Source: Promethearchaeota archaeon (GTDB lineage: Archaea; Asgardarchaeota; Lokiarchaeia; Sigyniarchaeales; SOKP01). From it: 64,000 nt of DNA. Below the pieces are notes generated by a model that was not told where the DNA came from, made no database searches, and saw nothing but the letters and a program-made list of their open reading frames with translations. The position numbers were made by a program, and so were the translations under genes. Below are positions 46,192 through 55,285 of this stretch, in pieces (position 1 is the stretch's first letter; the number at the start of each line of letters is the position of its first letter). The stretch covers positions 1 through 64,000 of the forward strand of contig JAEOTZ010000003.1 of the NCBI GenBank assembly GCA_016839585.1. Reading direction: 5' to 3'.

Positions 46192-47655
46192 TTATAAATT
46201 TTTTGTGACCCGTTTTTTCTCAAGAATTTCAAGACTGGTAGACATGAATATTCGACTTAATTTTTTATAAATTTTAGAATTTTCTTTAATTGGTTCTTTA
46301 ATCGTTGGAAATCTAACCATACTTTCAATAGCTTTCTCTAGAGTATTAAATTTTTTGCTGCCATAAAATCCTAAAATAGCAGCTCCCATAGCAGCACCAT
46401 CTTTGACCTCTGGAACTAATATTCGTTTTGCTATAACATCAGCAAAAATTTGAGCCCAAAAATTACTATTCATTGCTCCTCCATCAATTCTTAGCTCAGT
46501 ACTTTTACCACCTACCATCCCTTCTATCAATTGGTAATACATTTGAGCACTTAGGGCAGCAGATTCCATAATAGCTCTTGCAAAATGAGCTCTACCGTGA
46601 TGCCACCCCAATCCGTGAATTGTTCCTTTCCTAAATATATATAGAGGGATGAATAAAAGGCCATTACTTCCAGGAGGTGCTTGTTCTGCTTCTTTACTTA
46701 GAGTATCGTAGACATTAGTATTTAAAGCCTCAGCTTCATTTAGTTGTAACTGAGAAAAATTTCTTGCATAAGTCTGAAACATTGTTCCAGTACCAGGCAT
46801 TATTCCTTCAAGTACCCATCTCCTTTCAAGAAGGTGTGGCCATGTGAATATAGGAAAGTCTCCTGCTGCTCGTATTGGTTCATCAATAACGAGATCTACA
46901 AAGGTCCCTGTTCCCATAGTTACTTTTGCTTGTCCTTTTTCAATTACACCAAGTCCTAGAGCTGCACATTGCTGATCTCCACCACCTAAAATAATCGGGA
47001 TATTTGAATTTAACCCTAATTCCGTTGATGTATTGCTTGATAATTCTCCTATGATGCTGCCCGGCATATGTACGTCGGGCCACAAATCAACTGGTAAATC
47101 ATAAGCTTCAGATAATTCATCATCCCATTTCCAAGTTTTTAGATTTAAAATGCCCATAATTGCATTTGTCGGATCAGTTACGAATTCCCCACAAAGTTTT
47201 AGGTATGTATAAGAAATAGGATCGATGATTTTGTTTGCTTTATTAAATAATTCAGGTTTGTTTTTTTTTAGCCATAATAATTTTGGAATTGAGTTTCTCC
47301 ATGCTAATTCTTCATTAAATCCTTTGGCATCAGTTATTTCTCTGTCATCCATCCAAGTTAGCGCGGGATGAAGTATCTCGCCGTCCTTGGAAATAATAGT
47401 TACAGTACCCCTAGAAAATGCTGCTGAAATTCCAATAATGTCTTCAGAATTGAATTTCCCACTGTTTACTACCGAATTGCATGTTCTTTTTATAGCATTC
47501 CACCAGATTATTGGATCTTGTTCTGAAATACCTACAGGTTGTTTCACAATGGGATATTCCTCATAAGCACGAACAATTACTTTACCATTCATATCGAATA
47601 TAATAGTCCTTGTTCCAGTAGTACCAACATCAAAGACACACATCAAATCGCTCAT
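46192..47655 (-). CDS. FGGY family carbohydrate kinase
   Basis: The 487-residue kinase has the phosphate-1 motif FDVGTTGTRTIIFD, the GGGDQQCAALGLGVI adenosine region, TMGTGTFVDL phosphate-2, and RIDGGAMNSNFWAQIFADV near the end. Residues after strand 4 (TWMDDREITDAKG) are closer to xylulokinase than to the NQRETT signature of glycerol kinase. With the FAD oxidase and iron-sulfur genes that follow, it may feed a phosphorylated polyol (glycerol or another) into oxidation. The order of transcription is oxidase, iron-sulfur protein, then this kinase. Confidence 0.9.
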   Translation of the reverse strand: MSDLMCVFDVGTTGTRTIIFDMNGKVIVRAYEEYPIVKQPVGISEQDPIIWWNAIKRTCNSVVNSGKFNSEDIIGISAAFSRGTVTIISKDGEILHPALTWMDDREITDAKGFNEELAWRNSIPKLLWLKKNKPELFNKANKIIDPISYTYLKLCGEFVTDPTNAIMGILNLKTWKWDDELSEAYDLPVDLWPDVHMPGSIIGELSSNTSTELGLNSNIPIILGGGDQQCAALGLGVIEKGQAKVTMGTGTFVDLVIDEPIRAAGDFPIFTWPHLLERRWVLEGIMPGTGTMFQTYARNFSQLQLNEAEALNTNVYDTLSKEAEQAPPGSNGLLFIPLYIFRKGTIHGLGWHHGRAHFARAIMESAALSAQMYYQLIEGMVGGKSTELRIDGGAMNSNFWAQIFADVIAKRILVPEVKDGAAMGAAILGFYGSKKFNTLEKAIESMVRFPTIKEPIKENSKIYKKLSRIFMSTSLEILEKKRVTKNL

Positions 47656-47703
47656 ATAATCACATCAATAGTGTTAAATTGAATTTAATTTATAATTTAT
47701 TAT

Positions 47704-48978
47704 TTAGATAAGTTTCATTAATAATTCAGATATATCTAGTATTTTATATTTATCTTTTTCATTTTCTTCTATTCCATATCCTAAACCTAATTCGCAAAGA
47801 GGACATGCTGTTAAGAAAACGTTAGCACCTGTCTCTTTTAATTCTTTTACTCTGTTGTAAGCTTCTCTAATTGCAATCTCTTTATCCGCCCAATGAACTG
47901 TTCCGCTCCAACCACAACAATGAACGTACTCTTTGTTATAGATAGGCTCGACAATTTTAAGCCCTGAAATTTTATTTAAAATTTCCCTTATAGAAGTAGT
48001 ATCATTAAGGTTCCTTGAGATTAAACAAGGATCATGAATCGTAATTTTTTTAAATTCCTCTGGAATTTCCTTTTCAAATTTTAATTTGTCATTGCTAATT
48101 AAATGGTTAATATATTCAACTATATGAACGACTTTTACTTCAATATCAATACCTGCTTTATTATATCTATCAGTTAATGTTAACACGCAGCCTGGGCAGT
48201 CTGAAACGACGATTTTAGCACCTGTTTCTTTAATTAATTCTTTATTTTTGCCTGCAAACTTTTTTCCAGTTTCAAAATCTCTTATATTAAAAGCCGGACC
48301 ACCACAACATACTCTCTTTTTTAAATTAGTCGAGAATTTTATACCTGCTTTTTTTAGGATTTCAATATTTGCTTTAACAACCTCTGGAAATTTCATCATT
48401 TCACAGCCAATATAATAATAAACTTCATCATTTCCATCTGTTTCAATATTATCTATCCCCTTTTCCTTATAAGTTTCATAAATATTATAATCCTCTATTG
48501 TATTTGTCTTATTTAACTTATCTATCTGCTGTTTACAATAATCTGGCATTAATCCTTTATCATTTAGGTCATCCCTGACAGTTTCTAATAGAGATACTAC
48601 TGAAAAATCAAAAGGGCACCAGACTTTACAACTCTCTTCATTAGTACATTTGTACATGAGGTCTATAAAATCCTTATTTTCTTCTTTGGTTGGATCTATT
48701 TTTCCAATACTAAGATAATAGCCAATTCTAGCTTTATAACCAGGACTCATTGTTTCGGATTGTGATGCTTGAAGGATTCCGCAATCAAATCTACACATAT
48801 TTGGGCATAGCATACATTTAATTAAATTGTCTATATCAGCTTTATATTCACCCTCTGGATAGAAATTCTTTTTTTTAAGGCGAAAGTTTTTCAATAATGT
48901 AGATTTGGTAATCCTATCAGCTTTTTCAATAAGTGGAACCATCCATTTGTATTTCTTTAACGTTTCAAAGACACCCAT
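47704..48978 (-). CDS. CCG-domain iron-sulfur oxidoreductase subunit (GlpC/GlcF/HdrD-like)
   Basis: The 424-residue protein starts with two ferredoxin-like clusters (CMLCPNMCRFDCG and CTNEESCKVWCPFD). Two CCG domains follow: RVCCGGPAFN with SDCPGCVLT, and VHCCGWSGTVH with TACPLCELG. This is the electron-accepting subunit type that partners FAD dehydrogenases such as GlpA, GlcD and HdrD/E complexes. Its ATG overlaps the stop of the FAD oxidase gene by one base (TAATG), so the two proteins very likely form one enzyme. Confidence 0.9.
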   Translation of the reverse strand: MGVFETLKKYKWMVPLIEKADRITKSTLLKNFRLKKKNFYPEGEYKADIDNLIKCMLCPNMCRFDCGILQASQSETMSPGYKARIGYYLSIGKIDPTKEENKDFIDLMYKCTNEESCKVWCPFDFSVVSLLETVRDDLNDKGLMPDYCKQQIDKLNKTNTIEDYNIYETYKEKGIDNIETDGNDEVYYYIGCEMMKFPEVVKANIEILKKAGIKFSTNLKKRVCCGGPAFNIRDFETGKKFAGKNKELIKETGAKIVVSDCPGCVLTLTDRYNKAGIDIEVKVVHIVEYINHLISNDKLKFEKEIPEEFKKITIHDPCLISRNLNDTTSIREILNKISGLKIVEPIYNKEYVHCCGWSGTVHWADKEIAIREAYNRVKELKETGANVFLTACPLCELGLGYGIEENEKDKYKILDISELLMKLI

Positions 48979-50456
48979 TAATTTTCACCTCTTTTCCAAG
49001 TATTCACATAAATTTTACCTGGATTTAGAATATTATTTGGATCAAGTAAATTTTTAATATCTCTCATTACTTTCATTGATTTTCCCCATTCATCTTCCAT
49101 CCAATGAGATCTATTAATTCCTATTCCATGATGATGAGCAATTGAGCCACCAGCATCCAATACAGCTTTAATTGTAGTATCCCAACATTCTTGATAAAAT
49201 TCTAAATCTGATTTTTCTTTTGGGGGTACTCCGCCAAATGAAAAGTAAATCCCAACACCATTTGGATAAAAATGTGAAACGTGAGCAGTAATTATTAAAT
49301 TTCCTTTTACTTTATCCATTGATTCTAAAACAGAATGATAAATAACAGGGGCATTTTCCCATAAAGAAGCTACTTCAAGAGTATCAAATACAATTTTATA
49401 TGTAGGCAGCATAGACGTCTCTGTTACTCTAAATCTAGTTTCAAACCAATGTTCTACTGGATGTTCACCGCATTCTACGCCTAAATTATTTTCACATTTT
49501 TCCCTAGTAATCGATTCTTCTAAATCAACGAGTTTTGAATTTCCTTCACACACAAATATAACCATCACTTTATCCTTAGCTTGTTCAACATCTGGAAAAT
49601 GCCTTTCAGTTTCAAATTGATCATAGATTCTTATAACACCGGGATAAATTTGAACTCTTAAGATTTGACTTATTGCTTCAAATGAATTTTCAATAGTGGG
49701 AAAAGCATATGATATTAAAGCACGTTTTTCAGGATAAGGCCAAATCTTTAATGTTGCTTTAGTAACAATTCCTAGCGTACCTTCTGCACCAATAAACAAT
49801 TTATCAAGTTGAGGTCCTGTTGAGGCTCTAGGAATTGTTTTAAAATTAATGATTTCTCCTTGAGGTAAAATAATTTCCATTCCTAAAACGATATCTTCAA
49901 TCTTTCCATATTTTGTACTGAATTGACCTGCTGCACGGTGTGCAATCCATCCTCCTAAAGAAGAGATATAAAGAGATTGTGGTATATGACCCGCAGTATA
50001 TCCTTTAGCATTCAAATAGCGTTCTAAATTCATTCCATTAATACCAGTTTGTGCTGTTACCGTTAAATTCTTATCATTAATATCAAGAATTTTATTAAAC
50101 TTTTTCATATCAACAATTATACCACCATGGATGGGTATTGCGCCTCCCACCACTCCAGATCCTTCAGCAAAAGGTATCACTGGGATTTTTTCTTTATTTG
50201 CTAACTTTAAAATTTCAGATATCTGATCAACAGTTTCTGGCCACGTTATAAAATCTGGTAATCCTGCTATTTTTCCTTCAATCACCCAATTGAATGCTAG
50301 AAGCGTAGTATCCTTAGTATAAGCCAATATATCAATATCTTTTGTTGAAACATTATTTTCTCCTATAATTTCCTTTAATTTTGATTCTATTGCTTGCTTA
50401 TCTTTAATTTCATGTCTATTTTCTTTATAAATAAGTTCAAAATTTTTAAAATCCAT
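48978..50456 (-). CDS. FAD-binding oxidase related to alkylglycerone-phosphate synthase / GlcD
   Basis: The 492-residue protein has a PCMH-type FAD domain (VIPFAEGSGVVGGAIPIHGG, then SSLGGWIAHRAAGQFSTKYG) and a C-terminal VAO-type cap. The late motif GGSIAHHHGIGINRSHWMED is the triple-His signature of alkyl-DHAP synthase (AGPS) rather than of plain glycolate oxidase. AGPS swaps a fatty acyl for an alkyl group to make ether lipids, without redox change. Here the coupled CCG iron-sulfur protein suggests a dehydrogenase using an AGPS fold, perhaps on glycerol phosphate. The activity must be tested. Confidence 0.85.
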   Translation of the reverse strand: MDFKNFELIYKENRHEIKDKQAIESKLKEIIGENNVSTKDIDILAYTKDTTLLAFNWVIEGKIAGLPDFITWPETVDQISEILKLANKEKIPVIPFAEGSGVVGGAIPIHGGIIVDMKKFNKILDINDKNLTVTAQTGINGMNLERYLNAKGYTAGHIPQSLYISSLGGWIAHRAAGQFSTKYGKIEDIVLGMEIILPQGEIINFKTIPRASTGPQLDKLFIGAEGTLGIVTKATLKIWPYPEKRALISYAFPTIENSFEAISQILRVQIYPGVIRIYDQFETERHFPDVEQAKDKVMVIFVCEGNSKLVDLEESITREKCENNLGVECGEHPVEHWFETRFRVTETSMLPTYKIVFDTLEVASLWENAPVIYHSVLESMDKVKGNLIITAHVSHFYPNGVGIYFSFGGVPPKEKSDLEFYQECWDTTIKAVLDAGGSIAHHHGIGINRSHWMEDEWGKSMKVMRDIKNLLDPNNILNPGKIYVNTWKRGEN

Positions 50457-50575
50457 GAGTAATCAATTGGTCTTATTATTATCTTACTTAAATGATTAGA
50501 TTTAATTTAAAATTATTATTTTCTAAAAGAAGTTTACTATATTTTTTTCAAGAAGATTTCAAGTGTGATCTTTAA

Positions 50576-52054
50576 TTAATAAATAGTCTCTCCTGTTATC
50601 TTATTTACTTTCAAATGTCTAAATCTTGCGGTAGTACTAATTATTTCTTCACTACTTGATATCTTATTAAAAATTTCTTCTGGAAATAGAAATTTAGCAA
50701 GATGAATTATCATTTGCTTAGTTTCTATACAATTAAATAATTTTAAACTCTCAACAGAATAAAATAATTCACTTACTAAATCATAATTTGTATCTACTGA
50801 GAAATCTATTAGTTCTAGATTTCTATAAATTCTTGAAACAATATTATTTAAAAGAGCATAATCTTTCAGTTTTTCAAGAGTGTTTCTCATGTAATTGCAA
50901 AACAAAACATAATAAGTAGCTTCAGAAGATACAAAACCATCTCTAAATTGTTTTACTCCTTCAGAAGTAACTCTTAATTCTATTTCATCAACTATAGCTT
51001 TAATTTCATGGTCTAATAATTTACCTGCCAAAAATTTATAAAGTTTTAAGATTACGACCAATTGTGAGGTTTCAAAATCTTTCAAATAATTAGACTGGAA
51101 ATATTTTGGATCTATAGATATAATATTATTAATTTGATCTTCGTTTAACCATAGTTCCATTAAATCTGTGGATTTAAAATAATAATACGCTCCATCCGTA
51201 GCTTCAATAAGAGGGACCTCATATTCATCTACAGCTTCTTCATATAAATTTAACAAAAATTGATTTACTTTTTCCTTATCAAGATCAACATTGAGTTGTT
51301 TAGCTAAGTAAATACCACAGAAATAAATATCAGGATTTTTTAGAGTAATTAAAGGGAAATCAATTAACCATTCATCTACATTATTTTTAAGATATTCTTT
51401 AATGTGAGAAAAGTCAAATCTTTTTTGCAAATGAAAAAAATCGATTATTCTATAAATAAGATATAATAATTGAAGTTTATCTTGAGGGTTTTCTAAATCT
51501 TCAAGACTTTCAATTTTCTTTTTATTCTCCCTAAGTTTAGTAATTATTTTTTCTCGAATTTGAATGTATTTTCTTAAATTCTCTAATTTTTCTGGTGACT
51601 TTTCAAATAAATTTTTTAAATTCCTCAACTCCATAATAAACTCAATTGATAGAAATCCTTCCGATTTTGCTTTTAGCATAAGAGGTGTTACTTTTATATC
51701 TACGAGATAATCAACAATTTTTTCTAAAAAAGTCTCATATATTATAGGTTCTATTTTTTTTTTATAGAGTTCTATTATTGAGTTTATATTCTCTTTATCA
51801 TCGTCCTTTAGTTCTAAAAAAGGATCTAAGAAATCGTTTTCAATTTCAATTTTTTCAAAACCTAATTCAATAAAATCTTTTATAAGAAATGAAGTGAGAT
51901 CTTCGAGAGCTTGGTTTAAATTTCCTTCTACAATTTTGTAATCACTAAAAGAATTATCAATTTTATTAAAAAAATATTTATCAATATTATTGTAAAAAAG
52001 ATCAATATCATTAAGGTATAAGTCTAAAATGTTAAATAAGCCTTGAAATATCAT
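50576..52054 (-). CDS. Unknown 492-residue helical protein
   Basis: The protein is almost entirely helical and acidic, with no signal or membrane segment. The second half (about 240-450) has repeats of helix pairs such as NPDIYFCGIYLAKQLN and GFVSSEATYYVLFCNYMRN that recall alpha-alpha toroids of prenyltransferase/terpene cyclase-like proteins; this is weak. It is probably cytoplasmic. It follows no operon; its end lies about 120 bases from the start of the FAD oxidase gene. Confidence 0.55.
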   Translation of the reverse strand: MIFQGLFNILDLYLNDIDLFYNNIDKYFFNKIDNSFSDYKIVEGNLNQALEDLTSFLIKDFIELGFEKIEIENDFLDPFLELKDDDKENINSIIELYKKKIEPIIYETFLEKIVDYLVDIKVTPLMLKAKSEGFLSIEFIMELRNLKNLFEKSPEKLENLRKYIQIREKIITKLRENKKKIESLEDLENPQDKLQLLYLIYRIIDFFHLQKRFDFSHIKEYLKNNVDEWLIDFPLITLKNPDIYFCGIYLAKQLNVDLDKEKVNQFLLNLYEEAVDEYEVPLIEATDGAYYYFKSTDLMELWLNEDQINNIISIDPKYFQSNYLKDFETSQLVVILKLYKFLAGKLLDHEIKAIVDEIELRVTSEGVKQFRDGFVSSEATYYVLFCNYMRNTLEKLKDYALLNNIVSRIYRNLELIDFSVDTNYDLVSELFYSVESLKLFNCIETKQMIIHLAKFLFPEEIFNKISSSEEIISTTARFRHLKVNKITGETIY

Positions 52055-52346
52055 TTTATATTAGGAATAGTGTTGCGATAACTTTATTTTTTCTTATTTA
52101 AAGAGTATCTTTAAAAAAATTAATACTTTTCCTTTTCTAATCGAATATAAGCATTTTAAATTTAAAATTTATTTTATTGCTTATTTTATTTAACTAGCCT
52201 AATTAGATATTCTGATTATTGAAAAAAATTAGAAATTAACTATAAAAAACAATAATCCTTCTTTATCTTATATTTAATTGCTGTATATAAACTAAAATAT
52301 CTTTATTAATTTAATTTTAATAGTAAATGAGGATTGATTTTATTGA

Positions 52347-52448
52347 GTCCAAAAATCGATTAGAATGAAACAAATAGATAGTCGATCTGGTGGTGTAAGA
52401 TTAGCTTTACGGGATTTTATACATAAAGAAATTGAGAATTTGAGATAA
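52347..52448 (+). pseudogene. Remnant of a ribbon-helix-helix regulator
   Basis: After a TGA at 52344-52346 the plus frame reads VQKSIRMKQIDSRSGGVRLA LRDFIHKEIENLR (33 codons) to a TAA at 52446. QKSIR matches the beta strand and DSRSGGVRLALRDF the second half of a CopG-type protein, but about 20 residues between them are missing. The start is also missing. It therefore looks like an internally deleted gene. Confidence 0.5.
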
Positions 52449-52478
52449 CTTTTAACGTTCGGTTGCATATTTCACTAA

Positions 52479-52565
52479 TATGTAATAGCTCAAAAACGGG
52501 GAACCAAAATAATAACAGAACAAGAATTTCTTGATATGGTAAATAATCAAAAATCCTTTTTTTAA
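52479..52565 (+). pseudogene. Possible BRCT-domain remnant
   Basis: A 28-codon open stretch after a TAA reads YVIAQKRGTKIITEQEFLDM and ends at TAA 52563. AQKRGTKIITEQEFLDMV is the usual end of a BRCT domain (the last helix with EEEFL). Nothing earlier in the domain is left. The remainder of the 605-base gap from 52055 to 52659 is AT-rich and empty. Confidence 0.3.
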
Positions 52566-52659
52566 AATGGTATTAAGAAGATAAGGAAAATTAAAAAGGT
52601 TTTAAGTTTTTATTATCTTAAAGATAATGAATTTGGAAAATTAATAAAATCTTAGGAAT

Positions 52660-54090
52660 ATGTCGCTCAGATCTCTCTTTGGAACGTCTGGAATTAGACG
52701 GGTTTTTAGTAATTATGATAATACTGAAATTATGCTAACACCTCAAATAGCTTTAGATCTAGGATTAGCATTAGGGACATATCTAAAGTCGGGAGCCTCA
52801 GTAGTTATTGGTAAGGATATTAGGATGTCTGCTTTACCAATAGAATATGCGTTAATCTCCGGACTCGTTAGCACAGGTTGTAATGTTAAAACGGTTGGCA
52901 TAGTTACCACGCCCACTTTAGCAACATCACTACGGTTTTTAAACGCAGATGCTGGAGTAATGATAACCGCCAGTCATAATGCCCCACGCTATATTGGATT
53001 AAAATTCTGGAACCCATCTGGAATGGGATATATTGAAGAACAAGAAGATGATATTGAGCGAATCTATAATGAGAAAGACTTTATAAAAATTGAATGGGAT
53101 GGCGTTGGAAAGGTTACAACAATTGATGATATTAACGATATACATATAAAAGACGTAATTAATCGTGTAATGTTTGATGGAAGTTCATTAAATATTATTG
53201 TTGATCCTGGAAATGGGGCTAGCTGTGAGATAATTCCTAAATTACTTCATATTTACAATTGTTCAATGTTTATAATAAACGGAAATATGGATGGTTCATT
53301 CCCTGGAAGACTTAGTGAACCGAGTAAAGAAAATCTGACTCAATTATCTAAATACATAAATATTTCCGAAAAAGGGGAAATTGGAATTGCTCTTGATGGA
53401 GATGCGGATAGAGTTGTTTTTTTAGATGAAAGAGGAGATATAGTGGACCCAATCCGTCTTTTAGCATTAATGGCAGTTGATTATTTAAATCGAAATAAAG
53501 AAAAGATACCTAAAGAAAATAGAATAGTCACAACAGCAGTAAACTCATCCAGTTTATTAGCAGATGCCTTAAAACCTTTTGATTGTAAAGTGATTTATAC
53601 TGAAGTTGGGGATATAAAAGTTGCCCAAGCACTAAAAGAACATAATGGATTTTTGGGGGGAGAAACGTCGGGAACGTATATATGGCCAAGTACACACTTA
53701 GGCCCAGATTCCATAGCGACTATTGCAAAAGTCTTAAGAATGAAAGCTGAAACTGGAAAAGAATTAAGAGAATTGTTGAAAGCTATCCCCGAATATCCTT
53801 ATTACAGTAGCAACTTTAAATTAAAGAAGGATATTCCTTTTACTGATGAGATTAATCAAAAAATTATTGATGAAATACAGGAATTATTAGGCTCTCAAGG
53901 AAAAAAATTGGAGAATATTAATAAAATGGATGGTGTAAGATTTGATTTTAATGATGGATGGATTTTAATAAGACGCTCAGGTACAAGTCCATATCTAAGA
54001 ATTTCGGGTGAATCAAGTGTTGATTTGGAATCCACAAAAAAAATTAATGAACTAGCTAAAGTAAGGATGGAAAAATTAAATTTAATTTAA
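52660..54090 (+). CDS. glmM: Phosphoglucosamine / phosphohexose mutase
   Basis: The 476-residue alpha-D-phosphohexomutase starts FGTSGIRRVF, has the phosphoserine loop VMITASHNAP, the metal loop LDGDADRVVF, the sugar loop GGETSGTYIW and the phosphate loop RRSGTSPYLR. It interconverts hexose 6- and 1-phosphates; the gene neighbours nagB and glmS make phosphoglucosamine a likely substrate. The symbol is given on context and could be a phosphomannomutase instead. Confidence 0.85.
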   Translation: MSLRSLFGTSGIRRVFSNYDNTEIMLTPQIALDLGLALGTYLKSGASVVIGKDIRMSALPIEYALISGLVSTGCNVKTVGIVTTPTLATSLRFLNADAGVMITASHNAPRYIGLKFWNPSGMGYIEEQEDDIERIYNEKDFIKIEWDGVGKVTTIDDINDIHIKDVINRVMFDGSSLNIIVDPGNGASCEIIPKLLHIYNCSMFIINGNMDGSFPGRLSEPSKENLTQLSKYINISEKGEIGIALDGDADRVVFLDERGDIVDPIRLLALMAVDYLNRNKEKIPKENRIVTTAVNSSSLLADALKPFDCKVIYTEVGDIKVAQALKEHNGFLGGETSGTYIWPSTHLGPDSIATIAKVLRMKAETGKELRELLKAIPEYPYYSSNFKLKKDIPFTDEINQKIIDEIQELLGSQGKKLENINKMDGVRFDFNDGWILIRRSGTSPYLRISGESSVDLESTKKINELAKVRMEKLNLI

Positions 54091-54112
54091 TTTTTCTTTA
54101 ATCTAAATAAAT

Positions 54113-55072
54113 TTATTCTAAGTTTTGAATTTCTATACCCTTTTCCTCTAGCAGTATTTTATTTGCAAGAAGTTTTTTACCAGCAATTTTATCAATTACA
54201 TAAATTAAATTGCCACCCTTTTCTGAGTAGATTTGACCATAGGATATAGGTACTTCTGGAGTTGGGTCATTTAATAATGATTTAGTAATGGGATCCATTT
54301 TTCGTTCTCCATTAGCTAAAAGTAAAACTGTTTTTGCTCTATAAACTAATTCAGCACCCATACTGATTGCATACCATGGCGATTCTTCTTTTGAGGGAAA
54401 ATGTCCATCAATTACTGCATTAGTCATAGTATTTTCATCAAGTTTTACTATTAAGACTTTACTACCTTCAAAAGGGATTCCAGATTCATGAAATGCTACA
54501 TGTCCACGCCCTCCAACCCCTATAATCTGTAAATCTATACCTCCAGCATTCTCAATTTTTTGAATATAATCTTCTTGAACTGTCTTTCGAACCCATCGTA
54601 AGTATTCTGAAGCAGCATTATCTTTAATTACAATTGATTTACCCGCATCAACCCCCAGTTCACTCCAATCATCAGGATGAGCCTCAAGCTCTTTAATAAA
54701 CTTTTCTTGATCAATTAAACAACCAAAAGGTACAGATGTTTCGATAAATTTCTTATTAAGAAGTCCAAATAATTCTTGTATCATAAAATAACAATAACTC
54801 TCTGGATGTATTGTGCGTTGTTGAGCATTTTCACCTGGAAGTCCCACATATTCATCAAGGTTAAAACTCCGTATTTTAGAGTTGTCAATCTCACCATTAT
54901 TCATCATTTTTGCTAAATTTTTATACAATCCTGTAGGTGAATTTCCTGTAGCTAATCCCAAAACAAATTCCTTTTTATTTTTTAATACTTTTATAATTTC
55001 TTCTTTGACTATATTAGCTGCTACTTCACTCATATGGTTAAAATCCTTAGTGATTAATACCTTTTTAGTCAT
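54113..55072 (-). CDS. nagB: Glucosamine-6-phosphate deaminase-like protein
   Basis: The 319-residue protein has FVLGLATGNSPTGLY, FNLDEYVGL with the catalytic Asp, and GVGGRGHVAFHESG. It is about 50 residues longer than NagB of E. coli owing to inserts at about 85-150. The position usually held by Asp or Asn before GH is Arg, and the Asn after F is His, so the ring-opening triad is changed. It may act on a different sugar phosphate. It converges with glmM and diverges from glmS. Confidence 0.8.
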   Translation of the reverse strand: MTKKVLITKDFNHMSEVAANIVKEEIIKVLKNKKEFVLGLATGNSPTGLYKNLAKMMNNGEIDNSKIRSFNLDEYVGLPGENAQQRTIHPESYCYFMIQELFGLLNKKFIETSVPFGCLIDQEKFIKELEAHPDDWSELGVDAGKSIVIKDNAASEYLRWVRKTVQEDYIQKIENAGGIDLQIIGVGGRGHVAFHESGIPFEGSKVLIVKLDENTMTNAVIDGHFPSKEESPWYAISMGAELVYRAKTVLLLANGERKMDPITKSLLNDPTPEVPISYGQIYSEKGGNLIYVIDKIAGKKLLANKILLEEKGIEIQNLE

Positions 55073-55285
55073 TATTATCTCACTTAAAACCTAAATTCGA
55101 ATGTTTTTTTAAAACTAAAAAGAGTCATTTCTTTAAAAACTTAATTATATTAGTTATACCAATAAAAAGAATTAAATTATCTACTAGATATATTATCTAC
55201 ATTAATTATATTATTATATATTTAATAATGTTAATATAATTTTGATTCTTTTTTATTTTTAAACAAAAAAAATTATCTTTTTACT

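Noticed and set aside
55073-55285. glmS ribozyme upstream of glmS
   Set aside because: The gap is plain AT-rich DNA with no GC-rich pairing elements of that ribozyme.
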